From Planctomycetota bacterium (GTDB taxonomy: Bacteria > Planctomycetota > J058 > JAJDCP01): a DNA stretch of 64,000 bases. Each line of letters opens with the position of its first letter. Position 1 is the stretch's first letter. A model generated the notes under the pieces. The model did not search any database. It saw only the letters and a list, made by a program, of their open reading frames with translations, and had not been told where the DNA came from. Location of the stretch: the NCBI GenBank assembly GCA_029260765.1, contig JAJDCP010000130.1, positions 1 through 64,000 of the forward strand. Reading direction: 5' to 3'. Below are positions 54,049 through 61,213 of this stretch, one piece after another. The position numbers and the translations under genes were made by a program.

Positions 54049-55866
54049 TCACTGCGCCCCCGGCCGCAAACGCGAAACCATCAGCCGCTCATACAGGGCC
54101 GGCGAGACCCGCGTCACCAGCCTAGCCAGCCGACCCGTGGTCGAGAGCACAAGCTCGCGTTTGCCTCTCTCTGTAGCTTCGAAGATCGCCCCTGCCACCG
54201 ACTCGGGGGTGGCCTGCCCGCCCACCCGGGTCTGCGGACGCTGAGCGGGTCCTCCGTCGGCTCCGAGAGCGCGGGTGGCCATACCGGTGTCGGTGAAGCC
54301 CGGGCAGACCATCAGCACGCCGACCCCCTGAGGAGCCAGCTCGGCGCGCAGCGTCTCGAACAGCCCGTGCAGGGCATACTTGCTGGCGCAATAACCGCTG
54401 CGTTCGAGCAGCGGAGAGAAGCCCGCCACGCTGGAGAGCACCACGATCTGCCCGTGGCTCTCGAGCAGCGCCGGCAAGGCCGCATGGGTGCAGTGCAGCG
54501 CGCCGAAGAAGTTGACGTCCATGACCTTCCGATAGACGTGCGCGTCTGTCTCTTCGAAGCGGCTCAGGTGCGTGCAGCCGGCGTTGTTCACCAGCACGTC
54601 GATGCCCCCGAGCTCTTCCACCACCCGCTGCATCGCCTGACCGCAGGCCGCCTCGTCGCGGATGTCACAGGCCAGCCCCAGCGCCTGCACACCGAGCCCG
54701 CGCAGACGCGCAGCTTCCGCTTCGACCAGCGGCTGGTCTTTGTCGAGCAGGGCCAGGCGCGCGCCCTCCTGGGCGAAACGCTCCGCCAGGGCCAGGCCGA
54801 TCCCACGCCCACCGCCGGTCACCACCACCACTTTGGCGCGAAAGTCGCGCCGGGTCCCGAGCTGCAGACGCTTCCACAGCCGCGTTCCCAGTCCCTCGGT
54901 GTGTCCAGCAGTCCGGCTGGCCCGCCAGGTCTCGAAGGCCTCGTCGCTGGTTTTGCGCGGCGTGAAGCCGAAGTCCCGCTTCAGCGCCGTGTTGTCGAGC
55001 ACCGGCCGGTGCTTGATGAACAGGATCTGCTCGGGCCCGTAGCCCGTCAGTCCCCAGCGCTGCATCAGGCCGAGTCCGCCGCGCAGTGCGCTCTCAGGCA
55101 GCGGCAGGTAGCGATGCCCCATCCGGCGCGCGATCTCGCGCAAGCTCAGGCTGCCGTCGCCGGCCAGGTTGTAGATGCCGCTCTTCGCCTGCAAGATGCC
55201 TGCGATGATGCAGGCCACCACATCCTGGTCCCAGATGAAGACGAAAGGCGAGCTGCTGCCCGCCACTCCGGGCACCAGGGACTGCTCGAACAGGTTGGTG
55301 ATCTGGTTGGACAGGCCAGCGCCGAGAATGGTCCCCGGGCGCAGCACCAACTGCTTCAGCCGGGGCGCGCTGTGCCGGTATTCCTCCAGCATCTCCTCGA
55401 CCAGGCGCTTGTGGTAGGCGTAGGGGAAGCTCTGGTTGCCGCGTAGCGGACACTCCTCACTGAGCGGCACAGGATTGTCGGCGTGGTAGCCGTAGGCCGC
55501 GCCACTGCTGGTGACGACCAGCTGCCCGACATCGGCCAACAGGCAGGCACGCAACACGTTCTGGCTGCCGAGCACGTCGACCTGGTAGGCCAGCTCGCGG
55601 CTGCTGCCGCGGGCATCGACCAGGGTCGCGAGGTGCACCACAGTGTCGATGGAGTGCTCTTTGAGCAGGCCCGCCAGGCCCGGATCACGGATGTCCTGGG
55701 CGACGTAGTTGATGCCGTCCAGCCGCTCGCTTGCGGGCGTGGGCTGCAGGTCGACGGCGATCAGCGTGCCGAACTGCTCTCTGCGGTCGGCCAGGCCGCG
55801 CAGCAGGAGGCGGCCGACATAGCCGGCGGCGCCGGTAACGAGGACGGAGGGTGTGTGCTTGCTCAT
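54049..55866 (-). CDS. Fusion of NAD-epimerase-type extended SDR and classical SDR
   Basis: A 605-residue protein. The ATG at 55866 has AGGAG 8 bp upstream. The first half is an extended SDR: nucleotide motif TGAAGYVG at 11-18 and catalytic Tyr149-x3-Lys153 (YAYHK), with SSGAAYGYH and DVVACIIAGIL. The second half, from about 340, is a classical SDR: TGGGRGIG starting at Thr350, NNAG, the catalytic Ser region SSVAGFSPL and Tyr492-x3-Lys496 (YCASK), then CPGFTDTGM. Both look active. Such a two-step reductase could act on a lipid or sugar; the substrate is unknown. It sits between a symporter gene and a PASTA gene. Confidence 0.9.
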   Translation of the reverse strand: MSKHTPSVLVTGAAGYVGRLLLRGLADRREQFGTLIAVDLQPTPASERLDGINYVAQDIRDPGLAGLLKEHSIDTVVHLATLVDARGSSRELAYQVDVLGSQNVLRACLLADVGQLVVTSSGAAYGYHADNPVPLSEECPLRGNQSFPYAYHKRLVEEMLEEYRHSAPRLKQLVLRPGTILGAGLSNQITNLFEQSLVPGVAGSSSPFVFIWDQDVVACIIAGILQAKSGIYNLAGDGSLSLREIARRMGHRYLPLPESALRGGLGLMQRWGLTGYGPEQILFIKHRPVLDNTALKRDFGFTPRKTSDEAFETWRASRTAGHTEGLGTRLWKRLQLGTRRDFRAKVVVVTGGGRGIGLALAERFAQEGARLALLDKDQPLVEAEAARLRGLGVQALGLACDIRDEAACGQAMQRVVEELGGIDVLVNNAGCTHLSRFEETDAHVYRKVMDVNFFGALHCTHAALPALLESHGQIVVLSSVAGFSPLLERSGYCASKYALHGLFETLRAELAPQGVGVLMVCPGFTDTGMATRALGADGGPAQRPQTRVGGQATPESVAGAIFEATERGKRELVLSTTGRLARLVTRVSPALYERLMVSRLRPGAQ

Positions 55867-55877
55867 CAGCTGAGCTC

Positions 55878-56807
55878 CTAGGGTAACGGGTCTGGCACGC
55901 GGCGCGACCAGAGGAAGGCGATCGAGAGTCCGGCGATGATGTGCCAGATTCCCCACCAGGCAGCGATGATCGCCATCCCGCCCAGACCATCGAAGAAGTT
56001 GAAGATCAGGATCAGGGCCAGGCCTGAGTTCTGGATGCCCACCTCGATCGCGACGGCCCGTGACTCGGGATCCGTCAGCCCAGCGCCGCGCGAACAGCCG
56101 TAACCGAGCGCGAGCGCGGTGGCGTTGTGCAGCAACACGGGCAGGAACACGATGGAGATGCAGGCGATGAAGTGCTTGAAGTTGGCGCCGAAGGCAACCA
56201 CGACGAACACCAGAAAAAAGCCGATGGAGAGGACCTTGGCCGGCTTGCGCAGCCAGGCTGCCAGCTTGGGAGCCCGGGCCGCCAGCGTCATGCCCACCAC
56301 CACCGGGACGCCGAGCAGCATGCCCACTGTGATCAACATTTCCCAGGGATCGAGCTGAATCTCGCTCAACAGGGCCTGCGTATCAGGGTGCATCGAACCC
56401 CAGAAGCTGAGGTTCAATGGCGTCATGAAGATCGCGAAGGCCGTCGAGATGGCCGTCATGGTCACGGACAGCTCTGTGCGTCCCTTGGCCAGATGGGTCA
56501 GGAAGTTGGAGATGTTGCCGCCCGGGCAGCTCGCCACCAGAATCATGCCCAGCGCCATGCTGGGCGGGGGATTGAGCAGCCGGGTCAGGCCAAAGGTGGC
56601 CGCGGGCAGCAGCAGGAACTGCGCGGTCAGTCCGATCAGCGGACCGCGAGGCCGCCGAAAGGCGCGCCGGAAGTCGTCGGGTTTGAGGTCGAGGGCGACC
56701 CCGAGCATGACCAGCCCGAGGATGATGTTGAGGACGAACAGCCCATCGGCGTTGAAGCTCAGCTCGATCTGGTCGACAGCATGGGCGGCGTTCGCGGGCA
56801 GAAACAT
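55878..56807 (-). CDS. Bile acid:sodium symporter family (BASS) transporter
   Basis: About 309 residues from the ATG at 56807. It has roughly nine to ten hydrophobic segments, and the family hallmarks are visible: LGLVMLGVALDLKPDDFRRA, AQFLLLPAATFGLTRLL, the unwound crossover region LVASCPGGNISNFLTHLAKG and, near the end, VAIEVGIQNSGLALIL. Bacterial BASS proteins take up small organic acids such as 2-keto acids, pantoate or taurocholate with sodium. Its place directly after a TPP-dependent keto-acid enzyme fits transport of a related keto acid; that is inference. Confidence 0.92.
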   Translation of the reverse strand: MFLPANAAHAVDQIELSFNADGLFVLNIILGLVMLGVALDLKPDDFRRAFRRPRGPLIGLTAQFLLLPAATFGLTRLLNPPPSMALGMILVASCPGGNISNFLTHLAKGRTELSVTMTAISTAFAIFMTPLNLSFWGSMHPDTQALLSEIQLDPWEMLITVGMLLGVPVVVGMTLAARAPKLAAWLRKPAKVLSIGFFLVFVVVAFGANFKHFIACISIVFLPVLLHNATALALGYGCSRGAGLTDPESRAVAIEVGIQNSGLALILIFNFFDGLGGMAIIAAWWGIWHIIAGLSIAFLWSRRVPDPLP

Positions 56808-56818
56808 GGGCGTCTCTC

Positions 56819-58594
56819 TCAGCCCTTCGGCTCGGCGTGCATGTCCTTGAAGTCCTTCAGGTGCGGGGCCCACATGTGCTTGACGGGATCGACGTCGACG
56901 TGGATCACCGCGGTGCGTCCCGCCTCGAGCGAGCGCCTGATGGCGCAGCGCAGACCGGCAGGATCAGCGACACGCTCGCCGTGAGCGCCGAAGGCGCGGG
57001 CGAGAGCGTCGAAGCGGATCTCTTCAAAGTCGGCGTTGATGGTCTCGTCAGGGCCGAGCGACTTCATCAACAGGGTCTTGACCGGCTTCAGAGCAAATTG
57101 CTGGTTCATCTTCACCATACCCCATTGCTTGTCGCACAGCACCAGGAAGATGACCGGCAGCTTGTTCCGCACGGCGGTTTCGAGCTCACGCAAGTGGTAG
57201 GCCATCGCGCCGTCCCCGGTGATGCAGTAGACCTGGCGGCCCGGGAAGCTGGCAGAAGCGCCGAGAGCCTGGGGCGTGCCCGCGCCCAACATGCCCATCT
57301 TGGGTGTGCTCAGCAACGCTCCGGGAGTCCGGACTTCGTGGAAGAAGTTCGACCAGACCGCAGTGTTTCCGCCGTCGATCACGAGGACAGCGTCGTCTGC
57401 CAGCTCTTCACGACAGATGCGGGCGACGTGGGCGGAGTGCAGCGGGCTGCTGTTGTCGTCGAGCTTGGCGTCGAGCTGTGCGCGGCGCTTCCTGGCACGG
57501 CGTTTCAGGTCCTGCAGCCAGCTATTGCGCGCCTCGAGTCCTTCGTTGGGCTGTTCACGCAGCAGCCTGCTCAGGCCTTGCAGGAACGCCTTGATGTCGG
57601 CGAGCACGGGCAGCTCGACAGGCCGGACCGTGCCGAAGACCTCTGGGTCGATATCGACCTGGATCAGCTTCTGCTTGTCGGGCTTCGCCCAGTAGGGGGC
57701 CTTGCCCCACCAGTCGGTCTCGCCCAGCCGTGAGCCGAGCACCAACACCAGGTCGGCTTCATTGCGGGCGCGACGCACCGCATCGAGGTAGGGCATCGCC
57801 AGCGAGTGGCCGTGGCGTTCGTCGACCGCGCAGCGACCTGCCCAGCTGGTGGTCAGAGGAGCGCAGATCTGCTCGGCCAGCTGCTGCAACTCGGCGCTGG
57901 CCCCTGCGTGCAGCACACCCGAACCGGCATGAATCAGCGGGCGCTTGGCCTGTGCCAGCAGCTCGACGGCGCGTTGCAGTTGCTTGCTGTTCGGCGTCAG
58001 AGGCTCAACCTGCCGGTAGCTGCTCGGCTCGCGGAACCAGCCGGGATCGAGGTCGAAGCTGCCGTTCATGATGCTCTCGGGGATGTCGAGATGCACCACT
58101 CCCGGGCGTCCGCTGAAGCAGATGCGCAGGGCCTGGCGGGTCAGCTCGGCCACCCGGTCGAAGGTCGGGACGGCGCAGGACCACTTGGTCATCGGCCGGG
58201 TGACTTCGATCTGAGGGAAGTACTGGAAGGTGCCGCTGCGCTCGGGGTACGAGATCCCGCTGCGGCGGCAGCTGGTGATCAACAGCACGCGGTTGGCTTC
58301 GGCGTTCTCGACCGCGACACCAGGCAGCACGGCGGCCACTCCCGGGCCATTGCTGGCCATGCATACGCCCAGCTTGCCGGTGAGGCGGGCGTGGGCAGCA
58401 GCCATGTGGACGGCACAGGCCTCGTTGCGGGGGGAGACCAGATCGATGCCGAGGGGGCCCAGACTGGTATAGAAGCCGAAGTAGGTGCCATCGATGATCC
58501 CGAAGACCTTCGAGACGCCTTCTGCTGCCAGCAGGCGCGCGACAATCGCGCCGCCCTTGATCTTCTTTTTCCTCTGCAATACGGCGAGCACCAT
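56819..58594 (-). CDS. Thiamine-pyrophosphate-dependent enzyme, acetolactate-synthase-like
   Basis: A 591-residue member of the TPP enzyme family with the usual three domains. The N-terminal PYR domain has the proton-relay Glu in SPRNEACAVHMAAAHARLTG. The central domain contains RPLIHAGSGVLHAGAS and VLVLGSRLGETDWW. The C-terminal PP domain has the metal motif GDGAMAYHLRELETAV ending in LVLCDKQWGMV, where Cys-Asp replaces the common Asn-Asn. It could be an acetolactate synthase, a decarboxylase or a lyase; no small regulatory subunit is adjacent. ATG start; first gene of a four-gene operon with a strong palindromic operator upstream. Confidence 0.88.
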   Translation of the reverse strand: MVLAVLQRKKKIKGGAIVARLLAAEGVSKVFGIIDGTYFGFYTSLGPLGIDLVSPRNEACAVHMAAAHARLTGKLGVCMASNGPGVAAVLPGVAVENAEANRVLLITSCRRSGISYPERSGTFQYFPQIEVTRPMTKWSCAVPTFDRVAELTRQALRICFSGRPGVVHLDIPESIMNGSFDLDPGWFREPSSYRQVEPLTPNSKQLQRAVELLAQAKRPLIHAGSGVLHAGASAELQQLAEQICAPLTTSWAGRCAVDERHGHSLAMPYLDAVRRARNEADLVLVLGSRLGETDWWGKAPYWAKPDKQKLIQVDIDPEVFGTVRPVELPVLADIKAFLQGLSRLLREQPNEGLEARNSWLQDLKRRARKRRAQLDAKLDDNSSPLHSAHVARICREELADDAVLVIDGGNTAVWSNFFHEVRTPGALLSTPKMGMLGAGTPQALGASASFPGRQVYCITGDGAMAYHLRELETAVRNKLPVIFLVLCDKQWGMVKMNQQFALKPVKTLLMKSLGPDETINADFEEIRFDALARAFGAHGERVADPAGLRCAIRRSLEAGRTAVIHVDVDPVKHMWAPHLKDFKDMHAEPKG

Positions 58595-58641
58595 TCCTCT
58601 TCCTCCTGCTCAGGGTCGGTCCATACCTGCAATGTAGAGCA

Positions 58642-58686
58642 AATTAACCGATCGGTCAACCGCCAAAGCTGACCGATCGGTTAATT
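58642..58686. promoter_or_regulatory. Double palindromic operator, TetR-type
   Basis: A 17-bp arm, AATTAACCGATCGGTCA (58642-58658), is repeated in perfect inversion at 58670-58686, with 11 bp between. Each arm itself contains the palindrome ACCGATCGGT, so there are two regulator sites. Motifs of this kind are typical of TetR-family regulators of lipid and keto-acid metabolism. It lies about 48 bp before the TPP gene. The hairpin with TTTTT after it could alternatively terminate plus-strand transcripts. Confidence 0.75.
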
Positions 58687-58704
58687 TTTCTGAGCTTGAG
58701 CGCA

Positions 58705-59262
58705 TCACTGTCTTGCGTGGCTGGCCTGCGGATGTGCCTGGGCCTGCTGTGGGGCCCGGCTGCCGAACGTGAGCGCCAACCCGATCGGGGTAAGAAGCAA
58801 GGCCAGGATCAGGGAGATCAGGATCTGCGGCTGGTCGTTCAGCTCGATCTTGGCGAGCATGCCCGCCATCTCCCACAGACCTGCTTCGGGAGCCGAGGCG
58901 ACAAGCAGCTCGGGCGTTCCGTCCGGCTCGTACAGCACTTCGAGCAGCGTTCCCTCGGAGGCGCGTTCGAAGGCCGCGCCACTGACGAAGTGTTCGATGC
59001 TCTCATAGCGGCGGAAGCCGTATTTCGGGTCGTCGAAACTGACATCGATGGAGTAGGAGGAGGTCTTGAAAGGCACGCCTTTGCGCGTGCGTGTGCTGAC
59101 TTCCTCATCTTTGCCCTCGACCAGCGCGAGCAGTTTGCGGCCGCGGTCGCGGAAGCGCTGGAAGACCTGGTCGGCGACGGACCAGGTGGAATAGCCCGAG
59201 AATACGATGCTGCCCAGGCCCAGCAAAAGGAGCAGCAGGCCGCCCAGCTTGCTTCGTTGCAT
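58705..59262 (-). CDS. DUF3592-like two-helix membrane protein
   Basis: A 185-residue protein from an ATG at 59262. Hydrophobic helices lie at both ends (LGGLLLLLLGLGSIVFSGYS and ISLILALLLTPIGLALTFG), with a beta-rich outside domain between them that includes RRYESIEHFVSGAAFERASE and VLYEPDGTPELLVAS. This is the layout of DUF3592 proteins, whose function is unknown. It is not clearly part of the TPP operon: a 110-bp gap with the operator lies between them, and it is upstream on the same strand. Confidence 0.75.
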   Translation of the reverse strand: MQRSKLGGLLLLLLGLGSIVFSGYSTWSVADQVFQRFRDRGRKLLALVEGKDEEVSTRTRKGVPFKTSSYSIDVSFDDPKYGFRRYESIEHFVSGAAFERASEGTLLEVLYEPDGTPELLVASAPEAGLWEMAGMLAKIELNDQPQILISLILALLLTPIGLALTFGSRAPQQAQAHPQASHARQ

Positions 59263-59439
59263 GGGGACTCCTGTGAAATCGGTGGCTCATCTCTTCGAAG
59301 CGCATGTCCGCGGCTGAGGAACAGGATTTCCTGCAACTGGTCTGAGGTTTGCAGCAGTGGGGCGGCGTTCGTGCGGTGGGACGTTGCTGCCCAAGAGATC
59401 CGAGGGGCATGATGGGGGCGCCAGCTGAGGAGGAGTGTG

Positions 59440-60108
59440 ATGCTTGGACCCTGTTTCGGTGACCGCTGGCAACGCTTCCTGCTCTACGGCACGATCGTCA
59501 GTCTGGCTACAGGCAGCCTGATCTTCTATCTCGGGGCCAGCCTTGAAACGCATCTCCACGTGCAGCTTGTCCTCATTCCCAGCTTCTGCCTGGTCTCCGC
59601 GCTGGTGGTCTTGATCCGTGCGCTCCGTCGCCGCAGCGCAGGCGGAGAGCTGCGCCGGCGTGTTCCCCATGCGCGAACGCTCTGGTTGGTCTACCCACCT
59701 GTGCTGTCGGAAGGGCGCGGTCTGGCGAGGCGGCAGGCCGCGGCCTACGAGCATGAGATGCCAGGGGCGCTCGGTGTGGCGGGCCGCGAAGTTGTCTTCC
59801 TGGCCCTCAAGAAGCCGTTGATCCGTGGCTACTTCGGCAGACTGCTGGGATTTGTCGTTGGCAACCTCGCCCACCTGCGTTCAGGTCTGTTGCAGCAGCC
59901 GCCGGTCCAGCGTTGGAACCGGTCCGCGGTCGAGGCTGTGCTCGCGATCCCCAGCCCGGACCTGCGCATGTGGTTCGCGGGCCTCAAGCGCCTGCGGCTG
60001 CAGCTCAAAGGGGGGACCTCGGTGGACTTCGCCTGTATCGGGGCAGATCGGCTGGCGGAGCAGCTCCGGCGAGAGCTGGCCGTCGAATTGACGGCCAACG
60101 TGCGCTGA
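59440..60108 (+). CDS. Two-helix membrane protein of unknown function
   Basis: A 222-residue protein. The ATG at 59440 follows GGAGGAG; a GTG one codon earlier is possible. Two membrane helices near the start (FLLYGTIVSLATGSLIFYLG and VQLVLIPSFCLVSALVVLI) precede a cytoplasmic domain rich in Arg and Leu, with ALGVAGREVVFLALKKPL and LRLQLKGGTSVDFACIGADR. I recognise no family. It has no obvious partner, since the flanking gene is on the other strand and the downstream DNA is repetitive. Confidence 0.72.
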   Translation: MLGPCFGDRWQRFLLYGTIVSLATGSLIFYLGASLETHLHVQLVLIPSFCLVSALVVLIRALRRRSAGGELRRRVPHARTLWLVYPPVLSEGRGLARRQAAAYEHEMPGALGVAGREVVFLALKKPLIRGYFGRLLGFVVGNLAHLRSGLLQQPPVQRWNRSAVEAVLAIPSPDLRMWFAGLKRLRLQLKGGTSVDFACIGADRLAEQLRRELAVELTANVR

Positions 60109-60119
60109 GGGTGCGAGGG

Positions 60120-60450
60120 GGCTCGGGGGCAGGGTTCGGGCGGTGTAAGTAGCTGAGATTGGTTGATTTCCCGGTTCCGTCTCCGGGCCAGGATCCGGAT
60201 CCGTGGCCGGTTGCGACACCGATCCCGGTTCCGATCGCGACGGCCGAGATTCGAGATCCGAGGTTCGAGATTCGAGGTCCGAGGTTGCCTGCGTGCGCCT
60301 GATCTGTCGATCGTCGGTCCTCGGCAATCGGCCATCGGCAGTCGGTCCACGGAAATCGGCAATGCCCGTCAGTTTCGGAGTCGGAGTCGGTCACGGGCTC
60401 GGCCACGGGGTCGGGCTCGGCCACGGGGGCCGGGATCCAGAGCGCCTGAT
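60120..60450. repeat. Low-complexity purine/CGG-type repeat tract
   Basis: Short degenerate repeats dominate: GAGATTCGAG / GAGGTTCGAG units at about 60243-60285, then CGGCAATCGG / CGGCAGTCGG units, then CGGGCTCGGCCACGGGG units up to about 60440. Open frames across it have biased, low-complexity translations and I reject them as genes. The stretch 60451-60640 is not obviously coding either, but near 60525-60550 it contains an inverted copy of the GCTCACAGAGCGCCGCTACAG string seen at 200-285. Confidence 0.75.
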
Positions 60451-60640
60451 ATCGGTTCGATGCAATCGGCCTGGAGGGGGATTGGCGGCCCCTATCCCCG
60501 TTGCGACCGCGTCCAACTGCGGCTTCTGTAGCGGCGCTCTGTGAGCAGGGCGCGCTCCGCGCGCCAGGAAAGAGCTCTGGCGGAGGTCGCATCCAGAGGT
60601 TCTGGGTTCGCCATCCGGATCGATCATCTCGTCGGTCATA

Positions 60641-60783
60641 GCAGACTGCGGCAAAAATCGCTTCGCCAGCCACCACGGCGGCGGCCCCTCCTCCTCGCCG
60701 GCCATCCGGGCCGACTGTGTCGTCCGCCTCGCCATCGAACCACCGGCGCGGCACCTGGCTTCACGATTTTCGCCGCAGGCTGC
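60641..60783 (-). repeat. Dispersed repeat, copy C, with terminal inverted repeats
   Basis: The 143-bp element has arms GCAGACTGCGGCAAAAATCG (60641-60660) and, inverted, at 60764-60783, with 18 of 20 positions matching. Its interior is the reverse complement of copy A (GCCGCGCCGGTGG, GATGGCGAGGCGGACGAC, GGATGGCCGGCGAGGAGG). An internal run of about 12 bp present in copies A and B (GACAACGAAGCC) is missing here. It encodes no protein. The matching arms and small size suggest a MITE or similar element. Confidence 0.8.
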
Positions 60784-60880
60784 ATAGACCGCGCTACAGG
60801 CGGTTCTCAGCCGATCGAACGGATTGACCAAACCTGACCGAAGTCTCTGCAGCGAAGTCTCAATGAAAAGGTTGATTGTG

Positions 60881-61132
60881 TCAGAGGAAGCTGTAGACGA
60901 GGATGGCGGCCATCGCCACAAAGATGGTGGCGACCGCCACCAGTGAGGTCCAGGGAGTCGCGAAGCGGGAGCGGTCCATCCGGCGTGCCTGCGGCGCGTC
61001 AGGTCCGTTTCTGGGCGGCGCCCCCGTCGGTTTCTTGCCAGGCCGCTTGCGAGGTCGGCGGATGTCCCGGTCCATTTGCCGTTGCGAGCGCTGCAGCCTG
61101 CGCTGCATGCCGCGCATCATGCCGTATCCCAT
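60881..61132 (-). CDS. Small Arg-rich protein with C-terminal membrane helix
   Basis: An 83-residue protein from an ATG at 61132 with GGAAGAG just upstream. The first 60 residues are very basic (RRLQRSQRQMDRDIRRPRKR) with Pro and Gly. A membrane helix (LVAVATIFVAMAAILVYSFL) ends the protein, a tail-anchored layout. No family is recognised. It lies about 80 bp after the RND pump gene on the same strand and may be translated with it. The ribosome site and membrane helix support it, but no homologue is known to me. Confidence 0.6.
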   Translation of the reverse strand: MGYGMMRGMQRRLQRSQRQMDRDIRRPRKRPGKKPTGAPPRNGPDAPQARRMDRSRFATPWTSLVAVATIFVAMAAILVYSFL

Positions 61133-61213
61133 CTCTTCCTCCCGGTCCGCGTGAACCCCAGCTCCTTTTGCAATTACGGGGCCGGACTCGGGCCCTCAAT
61201 GGTCCGCTCCAGC

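Noticed and set aside
53587-55446. Plus-strand open frame of about 619 codons opposite the SDR fusion
   Set aside because: It is antisense to a gene with two intact SDR active sites; its translation is compositionally biased.
60163-60544. Open frames across the low-complexity tract
   Set aside because: Translations are Arg/Gly/Ser-biased repeats produced by the DNA repeats, without ribosome sites or known domains.
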